Shown: positions 24,112 to 33,286, counted from the first letter of the stretch. The stretch is 56,445 nt of DNA from Treponema sp. UBA3813 (GCA_002368605.1 DFEB01000014.1:1-56445); one strand, 5' to 3'. Program-made: numbers and translations. The notes: generated by a model not told the origin, from the sequence alone.

Positions 24112-25614
24112 CTACAAATTCATTGACTCGTCTTTTTTCGTTGTTCTGTAGAATTCATCGAGAGAGGGCACTGCTTTTCTCAAAATAGAAATAAGCTCTT
24201 CCTTGTTGCGGAATTTTTCTTGGTCGCCGGTAAAGCGACAGATTGGATCAAGTTTTGAAAGAAGGGCGTCCAGTTTTTCATCCCCGAATTCAATGTTTTT
24301 GAGGACGAGGAGTTTTTCGTACTCGGTTTTCTGGGGATTTTCTTCTTTGAGCCAGAGAGGCTCGTAGACCCGCTCGCCCTCCCGCGCGCCGATGATTTTA
24401 ATTTCGATGTCTTTGCCCGGCTCAAGTCCGGAAAATTTTATAATCTGCTCTGCCAGATCTATGATTTTAAGAGGCTCTCCCATATCCAGGAGATAAGAGC
24501 GGCCGTTTTCGCCTACGCCACCGGTCTCCAAAACAAGGGAACAGGCTTCCGGAATCGTCATGAAGAATCGTTCCATGTTTTTGTCGGTGACGGTTACGGG
24601 CCCGCCGGTTTTAATCTGCTGCTGGAAGAGGGGAAGAATTGAGCCCCGCGAGCCAAGCACATTTCCGAAACGCACGAACATGAAATTCTGATTTTTTGCA
24701 GCCTTTTTCGCATACTGAAGCACCAGCTTTTCCGAAAGCATTTTGCTGGCTCCGTAGACGCTCACCGGGCTTACGGCCTTGTCTGTGGAAATGAGCACGA
24801 ATCTCTGAACGCCAGACTCAATGGCCGCATCCAGGAGATTTTTTGTTCCGAAGACATTGTTTTCGATAACCGCCACGGGATTTTCTTCCATCATGGGAAC
24901 ATGCTTGTAGGCCGCGCAGTGGAAAATCACATCCGCCCGCGTTTTTTTGATGATATAGCGCACATATTCCCTGTCTTTCATGTCGCCGATAATGGGAACC
25001 ACAGTCGCTTTTTCTCCCACGCCTTCCTGCTGCAAGACATGAAGTTCCCGGTAAATCTGCACGATGGAATTCTCGCCGTGACCGAAAAGATACAATCGCT
25101 CAGCCCCGCCGCTTAAAAGCTGCCTTGAAAGTTCCGAGCCGATTGAGCCGCCCGCTCCCGTAATCAAAACCCGCTTTCCCCTAAGGTAATTGAGGCTTTC
25201 ATGAAGGGGGATAATTACCGGAGTTCGGCCAAGAATATCCAGAGGGTCGATTTCGCGGGTTTGAACCAAATGAGCCTTTCCGTCTACAATCTGGCTTACG
25301 CTGGGCAAAATGCGGATATGGGCAAAGCCGCCCTTTTTGAGAATTTCGTAAATTTCACGGATTTTTTCGGTGGGGGCAGAGGGAATTGCGATAATTGCTT
25401 CGTCCAGCGGTCCGCAGCGAAGGATTTTCGCCACATCTTGAATGGGCCCCAGGACAGGAATCCCTTCGATTTGCTTTCCGATGATTTCTTTGTCGTCGTC
25501 TAAAAAAGCCGCGACCGAACCGAAAATCTTTTTGCGGAGCAAGTCTTCTGCAATCATCTGACCTGCAAAGCCCGCTCCTATTATATAAATTTGTGAATCA
25601 CTCTTCTGTAACAT
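24112..25614 (-). CDS. CapD/FlaA1-type nucleotide-sugar 4,6-dehydratase
   Basis: The 500-aa protein has an N-terminal CoA-binding-like Rossmann domain (YIIGAGFAGQMIAEDLL, FLDDDKEIIGKQIEGIPVLG) and then the catalytic SDR domain: VLITGAGGSIGSELSRQLL, FHCAAYKHVPMMEENP, VLISTDKAVSPVSVYGASK (Tyr-x3-Lys) and FVRFGNVLGSRGSILPLFQ. Family members are UDP-GlcNAc 4,6-dehydratases (PglF, WbpM, Cap5D). The four N-terminal membrane helices of the large form are absent, so it is probably cytosolic or peripheral. The start overlaps the upstream diguanylate-cyclase stop by 17 bases. Confidence 0.9.
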   Translation of the reverse strand: MLQKSDSQIYIIGAGFAGQMIAEDLLRKKIFGSVAAFLDDDKEIIGKQIEGIPVLGPIQDVAKILRCGPLDEAIIAIPSAPTEKIREIYEILKKGGFAHIRILPSVSQIVDGKAHLVQTREIDPLDILGRTPVIIPLHESLNYLRGKRVLITGAGGSIGSELSRQLLSGGAERLYLFGHGENSIVQIYRELHVLQQEGVGEKATVVPIIGDMKDREYVRYIIKKTRADVIFHCAAYKHVPMMEENPVAVIENNVFGTKNLLDAAIESGVQRFVLISTDKAVSPVSVYGASKMLSEKLVLQYAKKAAKNQNFMFVRFGNVLGSRGSILPLFQQQIKTGGPVTVTDKNMERFFMTIPEACSLVLETGGVGENGRSYLLDMGEPLKIIDLAEQIIKFSGLEPGKDIEIKIIGAREGERVYEPLWLKEENPQKTEYEKLLVLKNIEFGDEKLDALLSKLDPICRFTGDQEKFRNKEELISILRKAVPSLDEFYRTTKKDESMNL

Positions 25615-27004
25615 AATTGTCTTCGTAAACTTCGCAGCCTCGTTTGCCTTTTTCTTTTACGATGTAAAGAGCTTTGTCCGCTCGCTTGAACAAATCTTCG
25701 GTGAATCCATCGTCAGAAAAAGCGACTCCGACACTGACTGAAACAGGTTTGATATTGTCTTTTATATTTACAAGTTTTTCGTTTACGCTCAGAATCTTCT
25801 GTTTGATTATGCTTGTGGCAGATTTTGAGCATTGGGGGAGAATCGCCGCAAACTCATCGCCACCGATTCGAGCCACATAGTCATCGGTTCGGAAAGTTTC
25901 GGTGAGAATTCTGGCAAGTTCTTTAAGGGCCGTGTCTCCGCCTGCATGACCGTAATTGTCGTTTATGTACTTGAAGTTGTCCATATCAATGAGAAGAAGA
26001 GCTATAGCCTGTTTTTTTTCGGATGAATTTTTGCAAACTTGGTCGAAAGCCCGTCTGTTCAAAATACCTGTGAGAGCATCATACTCTGCTTTTTTGAGAA
26101 GAGAGCGTTCGTTTTGTGCTTTAAGCTCGTAGATTTCGTTGTAGCTTTCGGCAAGATGCTTGCATTCTAAGGAACCAATTACATTGAGCCGTTCGTCCTT
26201 CTCGATTGAAGTTTTGAATTTTTCCAGCGGAAGAATAATGAGATATGCGAATGCGATGAATAAAAGGATATTTACAATCAACAAAGCAAGGAAAAGCAGA
26301 CGCAAGCGGTTGATGTTTGATCCAAGCTCATTAGAATTTACATTGAGTTCGTCTTTAATCTGTTGTTCAATAGCGGCGATGGTAAGACGGCAATTTTCAT
26401 TGATGCGGGTTTTGTAAATGAGATAGCCTTCTCCAAAAAGATTGTTGACCGTTGATTCCTGCAATTTTTCTTTTGGAAGGTTTTCGTCAAGAGCCCGAAT
26501 TGGAATAGCTCGAATTTGTTCTGGAATTTCGTCAGTTCCGATTACTTTGTAGGCAAGACGGATAGCATATAACTCCATTGTGATGAGGCTTTGTCCTTGC
26601 TCCATGGCGATTTTAAGGCGTTGTAAGGCTAAATCTTTTTCAGAACAGACTTTTTCGAGTTCTTCGAGAGCTTTTTGCTGTCTTTTTGTTATATTTATTT
26701 CTTCAAGATAGGCTTCGACATAGTCTGTTTTGTGCGTAACGACAAAAAGTCGAGCCTGATCTGTAAGATAATTCGCGCTTTCTTTTATGAGTTCAGAACT
26801 TTGTTCACAAGTAATGAATTTGTCAATTGCATTTTCAACAGCATGAAATCGATTGTTTACAGTGTTTGAAATAACAAGAATAAAACAAAAAACAATTGCC
26901 GTTATTACTATAAAGAAAATATTGAGGAACTGAATGTTTATGCCTGTGACCGAGCGTTTCGGTTCTTTTTCTTGGTTAGTCTGCAAGAGTGATGATTTCT
27001 CCAT
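25598..27004 (-). CDS. Membrane-bound diguanylate cyclase with periplasmic sensor region
   Basis: Start set at ATG 27004, 7 bases after GCGGGA; an ATG at 27016 is also in frame. The 468-aa protein has TM1 near residues 20-42, a helical periplasmic region of about 190 residues, TM2 (LLFLALLIVNILLFIAFAYL), and a C-terminal GGDEF domain with intact ARIGGDEF and a product-inhibition RxxD (RTDD) five residues before it. LLIDMDNFKYINDNYGHAGG and ADKALYIVKEKGKRG complete the domain. It makes cyclic-di-GMP. The gene overlaps the upstream binding-protein gene and the downstream dehydratase gene, so it is translationally tied to both. Confidence 0.92.
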   Translation of the reverse strand: MEKSSLLQTNQEKEPKRSVTGINIQFLNIFFIVITAIVFCFILVISNTVNNRFHAVENAIDKFITCEQSSELIKESANYLTDQARLFVVTHKTDYVEAYLEEINITKRQQKALEELEKVCSEKDLALQRLKIAMEQGQSLITMELYAIRLAYKVIGTDEIPEQIRAIPIRALDENLPKEKLQESTVNNLFGEGYLIYKTRINENCRLTIAAIEQQIKDELNVNSNELGSNINRLRLLFLALLIVNILLFIAFAYLIILPLEKFKTSIEKDERLNVIGSLECKHLAESYNEIYELKAQNERSLLKKAEYDALTGILNRRAFDQVCKNSSEKKQAIALLLIDMDNFKYINDNYGHAGGDTALKELARILTETFRTDDYVARIGGDEFAAILPQCSKSATSIIKQKILSVNEKLVNIKDNIKPVSVSVGVAFSDDGFTEDLFKRADKALYIVKEKGKRGCEVYEDNYVTEE

Positions 27005-27965
27005 ATAATCCCGCATCTGATGTGACTGATTGGTTTATGATGTCGGCACATGCTGTTTGCCATGCCGAAATGTCTTTTACTTCGATGAATTCGGTGCCCT
27101 CGGACTGAAGAATGAGCTTGTTTTGGCTTTCGATTTCCTGAAGCATTTTGAAACATTCACCCTGAGCGTATCGGCTTGCCTCAATAAATATTTGCTTTTG
27201 TTTTTCTGAAAGTGAATCCCATGCTTCCGCTGTTATAACGACTTCAGTTATTCCCAATTGATGACCGTCAAGAATCATGTAGGGCGCAATTTTATTGAAA
27301 TGATTTGAGAGATAATTTGCAATTGGCTGCTCTGCGATTTCTACAGAACCTGTTTGCAGTGCAGTGTAGAGATTTGAAAAATTTACAGTAACGGAAATGC
27401 CTTTTAAGCCGTCGATTATCCCCTGCATTACGGAGTTGCCCGCAGTGCGCATTTTCTTGCCATTGAAATCAGCGACAGAGGTAAGTTTTTTTGTAGAGAA
27501 AAAGTGGCGGAAGCCTTCCTCAGCGAAAAAAAGTCCTTTTATACCGAGTTTGTTTTCGTATGGTTCATTTAATATTTTTTCGGCGAGAGGTGATTTTGCA
27601 AACTTCTGGAAATGCTCATGTCCTGAAAAGGTAAAAGGAACATCGAGAAGCATGTGCTTGTTACAGTTTTTTGTAGATAAGGTGGCTGGCGATATTCTTG
27701 CGATGTCGATTTTGCTACCAGCTTGAAGCATAACATTCGTTACTTCAGTATTGTCACCTAATACTCCGTCTGTGTAGAGCTGAATGGTAATGCTTCCTTC
27801 TGATAATTCTTGAACTTTTTGAACAAAAGCCTCATCCATACGCACTGAAAGAGAGCCTGCGGGATTTACCTCTGACATGACAAACGAAAAAGATTTTTCT
27901 TTTTGGCATGAGCCGAGCAAAACTCCCATAATAAGTGTGTAAGCAATGAGAAAAGTTCGTTTCAT
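26976..27965 (-). CDS. TRAP-type (DctP-like) solute-binding lipoprotein
   Basis: The start is set at ATG 27965 (MKRTFLIAYTLIMGVLLGSC), not the upstream in-frame ATG, because a perfect promoter leaves only 7 bases before this ATG. The 329-aa product has a lipoprotein signal (LLGSCQ) and the DctP fold: FVMSEVNPAGSLSVRMDEAF, FTFSGHEHFQKF, FNGKKMRTAGNSVMQGII (with the conserved ligand-binding Arg), LYTALQTGSVEIAEQP and AWDSLSEKQKQIFIEA. It would bind an organic acid or similar anion. No DctQ/DctM permease gene lies nearby; instead it overlaps a diguanylate cyclase gene by 29 bases. Confidence 0.88.
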   Translation of the reverse strand: MKRTFLIAYTLIMGVLLGSCQKEKSFSFVMSEVNPAGSLSVRMDEAFVQKVQELSEGSITIQLYTDGVLGDNTEVTNVMLQAGSKIDIARISPATLSTKNCNKHMLLDVPFTFSGHEHFQKFAKSPLAEKILNEPYENKLGIKGLFFAEEGFRHFFSTKKLTSVADFNGKKMRTAGNSVMQGIIDGLKGISVTVNFSNLYTALQTGSVEIAEQPIANYLSNHFNKIAPYMILDGHQLGITEVVITAEAWDSLSEKQKQIFIEASRYAQGECFKMLQEIESQNKLILQSEGTEFIEVKDISAWQTACADIINQSVTSDAGLYGEIITLAD

Positions 27966-27972
27966 ATTTTTC

Positions 27973-28001
27973 ATTATATGATGAGTTTTTTTTACTGTCA
28001 A
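27973..28001 (-). promoter_or_regulatory. Consensus sigma-70 promoter for the binding protein-cyclase-sugar operon (leaderless)
   Basis: On the minus strand, TTGACA (28001-27996), a 17-base spacer, then TATAAT (27978-27973), both perfect. The ATG starts 7 bases after the -10, so transcription would begin at or next to the start codon. It could drive the overlapping genes down to 19426. Confidence 0.85.
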
Positions 28002-28008
28002 ATAGGGG

Positions 28009-28602
28009 TTATTTCGCCATGTCGAGAATCTTCTGGTATAAATCAGAGTCTGCTTTCGATGATTCTGAGATGATTTTTTCGCATGCTTGCTTCCATGGTG
28101 TCAGGTCGTTGACTTCTGTAAAGACCGCGCCTTCAGCTATAAGCTGTGCCTTAGCCTTGTCCTCTGCTTCCTGAGAGAATTTGCGGCAGACTTCACCAGC
28201 ATAACTTCCCGCCACCTGAAGGATATGCTGTTGAGAATTTGAAAGAGAATCCCATACATTTGAGTTGATTATGACTTCGGTTACTCCCAATGTATGTCCG
28301 TCAAGAATCATGTTTGGGGCTACTTCGTGGAAGTGATTTGCAAGAAGTGAGGTTTTTGTACAGCCACGAGCTGCAAGACTGAAAGCCGAAATCCTCATAA
28401 GGTGGATTGAACTGTTCTCGCCTCTGATAATCGGCATGATATTCTCTTCATCGCCCAATGCTCCGCCGAGATGAAGGTCGATTTTGATTTTGCCACTGGA
28501 AAGTTCCTCAACTTTCTGCTTGAAAGCCTTATCCATCTCCGCAACGATTGTACCGTCAGGATTGACTTCTGCCATTACAAGCGTGAGCTCTTTCTCATTG
28601 TT
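28009..28602 (-). pseudogene. Remnant of a second DctP-like binding-protein gene (5' and internal deletions)
   Basis: An open frame directly follows the stop of the upstream paralogue and encodes ENNEKELTLVMAEVNPDG, clearly the mature N-terminus of a DctP-like protein, but there is no signal peptide. The frame then jumps from GCTKTSLL to ANHFHEVAPNMILDG. In both neighbouring paralogues roughly 115-125 residues lie between these points, including the FTFS and MRV segments with the conserved Arg. The C-terminal part is intact (VWDSLSNSQQHILQVAGSYA ... DLYQKILDMAK). An ATG at 28575 could start a 188-aa cytosolic product. I regard it as a decayed copy formed by recombination between tandem paralogues. 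Confidence 0.8.
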
Positions 28603-28603
28603 T

Positions 28604-29617
28604 TCAGTGCGCGTAACTAAGAATTTCTTTGTATAAGTCCATGTCGCCAGAGGAAGTTTCTTTTATGAAGTCAGACAGAGCCTCCTGCCATGGACCAATA
28701 TCGTTTACTTTGACAACTGAGACTCCCGCGGCTTCAATTTGTTTGAGAATTTTATTTTCTTCTTCTTCTGAAATCTTCCTGCAGTATTCACTTGCATATC
28801 TTCCTGACTCAAGAAGAATATTCTGTTGTTTTTCTGAAAGGGAATCCCAAATTTCGGTTGTAATGAATGTTTCCATGATTCCCAGCTGGTGACCGTCAAG
28901 TATGATGTTTTTTGCGACTTCATCAAAATGGTTTGCAAGATAGTTTGAAAGAGGCTGGTCGGCAACATCTACCTGCCCTGTGGTAAGTGCGCCGTAAAGG
29001 TCTGCGAAGTTGATTTGAGTTTGATTCATCTTGAGATTTTTTGCGATTGCCTGTAAAGCGGCATCGTTTGTGACTCTCATCGTTAGCCCTTCCAAATCTT
29101 TGACACCGTTGATTTTTTTAGTTGAGAAGAGATGTCTGAATCCTTCTTCCCCGTAGAAGAGACCGATACAATTCAGGCCTCTTTCCCGTGGTTCCTGAAG
29201 AAGTTTTTTTGCGGTTTTCGATTGTGCGAATTTCCAAAAGTGCTCTCTGCTTGAGAATGTAAACGGGATGGAAAGAAGTGCATAACTTTTGCAGCCCAGT
29301 GCGACGAATCCTGCCGTAGACTGGCGGGCGATATGAATTGTACTGTTTGGCTGTGTGATTAATTTGCGGACTGTAGAGTTGTCTCCGAGAATTCCTGAGA
29401 ATTGTAAATCGATTTTGATTTTTCCGCCAGAAAGCTCCTCGACTTTTTCTTTGAATGCTAAATCTGTTTTTCCAGCGAGTGTTTCTGGAGGATTGACTTC
29501 TGCCATTACGAGGGTGATTTCTTTTTCTTGTGTTGTCGCGGATTTTTTATTGCATGAAAAGAATGTAAAGAGAAGTGTGGTTGAGATAAGCAGTGAGATA
29601 GTTTTTTTTGCAGTCAT
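28604..29617 (-). CDS. TRAP-type (DctP-like) solute-binding lipoprotein
   Basis: The 337-aa protein has a lipoprotein signal (LLISTTLLFTFFSCNKK) and DctP motifs: LVMAEVNPPETLAGKTDLAF, FTFSSREHFWKF, LEGLTMRVTNDAALQAI with the conserved Arg, LYGALTTGQVDVADQPLSNY and IWDSLSEKQQNILLESG. It is closely related to the protein at 26976-27965. An AAGGGG site precedes the ATG. A TTGACA occurs upstream on the minus strand without a convincing -10. The ligand is unknown; no permease genes are adjacent. Confidence 0.88.
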   Translation of the reverse strand: MTAKKTISLLISTTLLFTFFSCNKKSATTQEKEITLVMAEVNPPETLAGKTDLAFKEKVEELSGGKIKIDLQFSGILGDNSTVRKLITQPNSTIHIARQSTAGFVALGCKSYALLSIPFTFSSREHFWKFAQSKTAKKLLQEPRERGLNCIGLFYGEEGFRHLFSTKKINGVKDLEGLTMRVTNDAALQAIAKNLKMNQTQINFADLYGALTTGQVDVADQPLSNYLANHFDEVAKNIILDGHQLGIMETFITTEIWDSLSEKQQNILLESGRYASEYCRKISEEEENKILKQIEAAGVSVVKVNDIGPWQEALSDFIKETSSGDMDLYKEILSYAH

Positions 29618-29723
29618 AGAATCCCCTTGGCTTAAGAAATGTAATATTATTTTCTATCTAAAATGTGATTTTGTCAATTTTTATGTAAGACTATAAAAGA
29701 ACTTGAAATTTGATTTTCATGTA

Positions 29724-29752
29724 TTGATTCAACTTGTAAAAACTGATATTAT
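29724..29752 (+). promoter_or_regulatory. sigma-70-type promoter of rpsD
   Basis: TTGATT (29724-29729), a 17-base spacer, TATTAT (29747-29752). It predicts a leader of about 100 nt before the rpsD start. Confidence 0.7.
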
Positions 29753-29761
29753 ATTTGTCTA

Positions 29762-29830
29762 CTGATTAGCTTCCCTCTAGTCAGTGACTTTGAAAAATCA
29801 AGCACCTGATTCCTCGCGGCTTGTGGAATC
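29762..29830 (+). promoter_or_regulatory. Structured 5' leader of rpsD, two stem-loops
   Basis: CTGATTAG (29762-29769) pairs with CTAGTCAG (29776-29783), with one G-U pair. Then GATTCC (29808-29813) pairs exactly with GGAATC (29825-29830). Ribosomal protein S4 represses its own mRNA in other bacteria, so this could be an autoregulatory site; that is an inference from position. Confidence 0.45.
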
Positions 29831-29860
29831 TGCCTTGGTTACATTTTTAGGAGCATATAA

Positions 29861-30454
29861 ATGGCTACACGACGCAATCCTCGTTTTAAGGAATGTAGAC
29901 GACTTGGTGTCAATGTTTGTGGACACCCAAAGGCATTGGACAGAGCTGGCGCACCAGCTTTCAAAAAAACAAAGAAATCTTCTGATTATGCTTTGCACTT
30001 GGTAGAAAAACAGAAGGTTAAGGCTTACTACAACATCCTCGAAAAACAGCTTCGCCGATATTTCGAAAAAGCTGCTCGATCAAAGGAGATGACAGGTACG
30101 GCTCTCTTGGTCGCACTTGAGACACGCCTTGATAACCTTGTTTACCGCTTGGGCTTTGCTTCTTCAATCCGCATGGCTCGCCAGATGGTAAGCCACAAGC
30201 ACATTGAAGTTGATGGAAATGTCGTAAATATTCCTTCATACGCTGTAAAAGTTGGCTCAACAATTTCTTTGGTTGAGAAAATGCGCAAAAGTGAGCAGTT
30301 CAAATCAACCTATCTTTCAAATAACAGGGCTAAGCTTGATTACCTTGAGCGTGATGATGACAACTTCACTGGTAAGCTCGCTCGTCTTCCACAGCGTTCA
30401 GAAATCCCAGTTCAGATCAACGACCAGATGGTAGTTGAGTTCTACTCTAAGTAG
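29861..30454 (+). CDS. rpsD: 30S ribosomal protein S4 (uS4)
   Basis: The 197-aa protein begins MATRRNPRFKECRRLGVNVC and has the S4 RNA-binding domain at about residues 85-150 (ALETRLDNLVYRLGFASSIR, then MARQMVSHKHIEVDGNVVNI). It ends RSEIPVQINDQMVVEFYSK. It nucleates assembly of the 30S body. A TAGGAG site precedes the ATG. The gene stands alone here rather than in an alpha-type operon, with its own promoter, leader and terminator. Confidence 0.97.
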   Translation: MATRRNPRFKECRRLGVNVCGHPKALDRAGAPAFKKTKKSSDYALHLVEKQKVKAYYNILEKQLRRYFEKAARSKEMTGTALLVALETRLDNLVYRLGFASSIRMARQMVSHKHIEVDGNVVNIPSYAVKVGSTISLVEKMRKSEQFKSTYLSNNRAKLDYLERDDDNFTGKLARLPQRSEIPVQINDQMVVEFYSK

Positions 30455-30475
30455 GATTTTCTGGCTTTTACGAAG

Positions 30476-30501
30476 CCGCTCCATTCGGAGCGGTTTTTTT
30501 T
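30476..30501 (+). terminator. Rho-independent terminator of rpsD
   Basis: CCGCTCC (30476-30482), loop ATTC, GGAGCGG (30487-30493), then eight T. Confidence 0.95.
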
Positions 30502-30586
30502 GTCCTGTCGCTTTTTTCTTGCCGAATTCGCAGGTTCTTTATTATCTTTCAAGTGAAATAAAAAAAGCAAACCTTTAGGAGAGTCT

Positions 30587-30609
30587 CGGAAAAATCTGTG
30601 ATTTTTCCG
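30587..30609 (+). promoter_or_regulatory. Perfect 9-bp hairpin in the clpB leader
   Basis: CGGAAAAAT (30587-30595), loop CTGTG, ATTTTTCCG (30601-30609). It lies 10 bases upstream of the AAGGAG ribosome-binding site. No CIRCE element (TTAGCACTC-N9-GAGTGCTAA) is present. Confidence 0.55.
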
Positions 30610-30630
30610 TACTTTCGCAAGGAGAACACT

Positions 30631-33225
30631 ATGAATTATGAGCAGTTTACATTAAAAACACAGGACATTTTGCAGGAGGCAAGCGCACTTGCCCAGCAAA
30701 ATGACCACAGCGAAATCGGCTTACCCCATCTTTTGGTGGCAATGCTGGAGCAAAAAGACGGAATCACTTCTCCAATCGTGGAGCGAATCGGCCTTCAGAA
30801 GGAAGCCCTTCTTGAGGCGGCGAGAAATCTTTTAAATACTTACCCCAAAGTCACCGGCAACGTGCAGATGCAGCTTTCAGGCGAGGCTCAGAAAGTCCTT
30901 GCCAAGGCCGAAAAGGAAATGGCGGCTTTAAAAGACCAGTTTCTTTCGGTGGAGCATATCTTACTTGCGATGGCTCAGAGTGACGGCCGCACCGGCGAGC
31001 TTTTGAGACAGTACGGAATCACTAAAGAGACAATCCTTGAGGCCTTAAAAGCCGTTCGCGGAAACCAGAAAGTAGACACAAACGACCCTGAAAGCAAAAT
31101 GCAGTCTCTTGAAAAATATTGCACTGATTTGACGGCCCGCGCCCGTCAGGACAAAATCGACCCTGTAATCGGCCGTGACGAAGAAATTCGCCGTGTAATG
31201 CAGGTTCTCGTCCGCCGCACAAAGAACAATCCTGTCTTAATTGGCGAGCCAGGCGTAGGAAAAACGGCGATTGTTGAGGGGCTTGCCCGCCGAATCGCTT
31301 CGGGAGATGTTCCTGAAAGCCTTAAAAACAAGCGGCTTCTTTCTCTTGATATGGGAAGCCTTGTGGCCGGGGCAAAATTCCGCGGCGAGTTTGAGGAGCG
31401 ATTAAAGGCTGTAATCACCGAAGTCGCCAAAAGTGAGGGGCAGATTATCCTCTTTATCGATGAGCTTCACACGATTGTGGGTGCCGGGGCCAGTGAAGGC
31501 AGCATGGACGCAAGTAATTTGCTAAAGCCGGCCCTTTCCCGCGGTGAGCTTCATGTTATCGGAGCTACGACCCTTAACGAATACCGCAAATATATCGAAA
31601 AAGACGCGGCATTGGAGCGTCGTTTCCAGCAGGTTTACTGTGCCGAGCCGAATGTTGAGGACACAATCGCCATTCTGCGCGGATTGCGGGACAAATACGA
31701 GATTCATCACGGAGTTAAAATCAATGATGAGGCCCTTGTTGCCGCCGCCACTCTCTCAAACCGCTACATTACAAACCGTTTCTTGCCGGATAAGGCCATT
31801 GACCTTGTGGATGAGGCGGCCAGCCGCCTGAAAATGGAAATTGAAAGCGAGCCTACGGAGCTTGACCAGCTGGAGCGAAAAATTCTTCAGCTTCAGATTG
31901 AAAAACAGTCTCTTTCTAAGGAAGACGACGCCGCCTCAAAAGAGAGATTGCAGAAACTTGAAAAAGAACTTTCCGAAGTCACTTCAAGCCGGGACGCCAT
32001 GAAGTTACAGTGGCAGAACGAAAAGGCTGAAATCGACAAAAGCCGGAAACTCAAGGAGGATCTGGAGCAGGCCCGCTTTGAGGAAGAAAAATACACCCGC
32101 GAGGGCGACTTCAACAAGGCGGCGGAATTGAAATACGGAAAAATCCCTTCCCTTGAAAAAGAACTGGCAGAGGCTCAGAAAGCCGATGAAGAGCGGCATA
32201 ATAAAGAAGACAATGGCGTTTCTGATTCCCTTTTAAGGCAGGAAGTCACCGAAGAGGACATTGCCCGCGTGGTAAGTGCCTGGACTGGAATCCCTATTGC
32301 AAAAATGCTCACGAGCGAAAAGCAGAAGTATGTTCAGCTTGAAAGCGTCCTGCACAAGAGGGTAATCGGACAGGACGAGGCTGTTTCCGTGGTGAGCGAC
32401 GCAATCCGCCGAAACAGGGCAGGTCTTAACGATCCCAACCGCCCGCTGGGAAGCTTTATGTTCATAGGCCCGACAGGAGTGGGAAAGACGGAGCTTGCAA
32501 AGACTCTGGCCGACTTCCTCTTCAATGACGAAAAGGCTCTGACCCGAATCGATATGTCGGAATACATGGAAAAATTCTCCGTGACCCGCCTTATCGGTGC
32601 TCCTCCGGGATATGTGGGCTACGATGAGGGAGGCCAGCTTACGGAGGCTGTCCGCCGCCGCCCCTACAGCGTCATTCTCTTCGATGAGGTTGAAAAGGCT
32701 CACCCCGATGTCTTCAATGTGCTTTTGCAGGTGCTTGATGACGGCCGCCTTACCGACGGTCAGGGCAGAGTAGTGGACTTTAAGAACACAATCATCATCA
32801 TGACCAGCAATCTGGGAAGCGATTTGATTCTGGACGCTGACACTCAGGAAAAACTTGTGGCAGCCCGTCCTGCGGTGGATGTCCTTTTAAAGCAGACCTT
32901 CCGCCCGGAATTCCTCAACCGAATCGATGAAATCGTCATGTTCGGCCGACTTTCAAAAGACTGCATCGGCGGAATCGTGCGTAATCAGCTTGAGAGGGTG
33001 AAAGCCCGTCTTGCTGACCGAAGAATCACTTTGAAATTTGACCAGTCGGCCATCGACTTTTTGAGCGATGTGGGCTATGACCCGGCCTTTGGAGCGCGTC
33101 CTGTAAAGCGGGCCGTTCAGACCTATGTGGAAAATCCCCTGGCAAAGGAGATTTTGGGCGGAAAATTCGGCGAGGACTGTAAAATCAGCGTGAAAGCCGG
33201 TTCTGGAGGCCTTATCTTTTCTTAA
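30631..33225 (+). CDS. clpB: ClpB, protein disaggregase
   Basis: Start set at ATG 30631, 6 bases after AAGGAGA; the in-frame upstream ATG at 30598 lies inside a hairpin. The 864-aa AAA+ protein has the Clp-N domain ([17 protein letters not shown]), NBD1 Walker A ([16 protein letters not shown]) with [12 protein letters not shown], a long coiled-coil middle domain (about residues 400-510), NBD2 Walker A ([20 protein letters not shown]) with [19 protein letters not shown], and a C-terminal D2 small domain ([20 protein letters not shown]). It threads aggregated proteins together with DnaK. Confidence 0.97.
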   Translation: MNYEQFTLKTQDILQEASALAQQNDHSEIGLPHLLVAMLEQKDGITSPIVERIGLQKEALLEAARNLLNTYPKVTGNVQMQLSGEAQKVLAKAEKEMAALKDQFLSVEHILLAMAQSDGRTGELLRQYGITKETILEALKAVRGNQKVDTNDPESKMQSLEKYCTDLTARARQDKIDPVIGRDEEIRRVMQVLVRRTKNNPVLIGEPGVGKTAIVEGLARRIASGDVPESLKNKRLLSLDMGSLVAGAKFRGEFEERLKAVITEVAKSEGQIILFIDELHTIVGAGASEGSMDASNLLKPALSRGELHVIGATTLNEYRKYIEKDAALERRFQQVYCAEPNVEDTIAILRGLRDKYEIHHGVKINDEALVAAATLSNRYITNRFLPDKAIDLVDEAASRLKMEIESEPTELDQLERKILQLQIEKQSLSKEDDAASKERLQKLEKELSEVTSSRDAMKLQWQNEKAEIDKSRKLKEDLEQARFEEEKYTREGDFNKAAELKYGKIPSLEKELAEAQKADEERHNKEDNGVSDSLLRQEVTEEDIARVVSAWTGIPIAKMLTSEKQKYVQLESVLHKRVIGQDEAVSVVSDAIRRNRAGLNDPNRPLGSFMFIGPTGVGKTELAKTLADFLFNDEKALTRIDMSEYMEKFSVTRLIGAPPGYVGYDEGGQLTEAVRRRPYSVILFDEVEKAHPDVFNVLLQVLDDGRLTDGQGRVVDFKNTIIIMTSNLGSDLILDADTQEKLVAARPAVDVLLKQTFRPEFLNRIDEIVMFGRLSKDCIGGIVRNQLERVKARLADRRITLKFDQSAIDFLSDVGYDPAFGARPVKRAVQTYVENPLAKEILGGKFGEDCKISVKAGSGGLIFS

Positions 33226-33286
33226 AAGGGAGGCAGAACGGGAGCAAATGGGCTTGTTTTTGAATAAACAACTATACAATTGATAT

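Noticed and set aside
29784-30005. 73-codon frame overlapping the rpsD leader and start
   Set aside because: It overlaps rpsD in another frame, has no ribosome-binding site, and the leader shows RNA stems instead.
30502-30630. CIRCE/HrcA operator before clpB
   Set aside because: No TTAGCACTC or GAGTGCTAA half-site is present; only an unrelated AT-rich hairpin.
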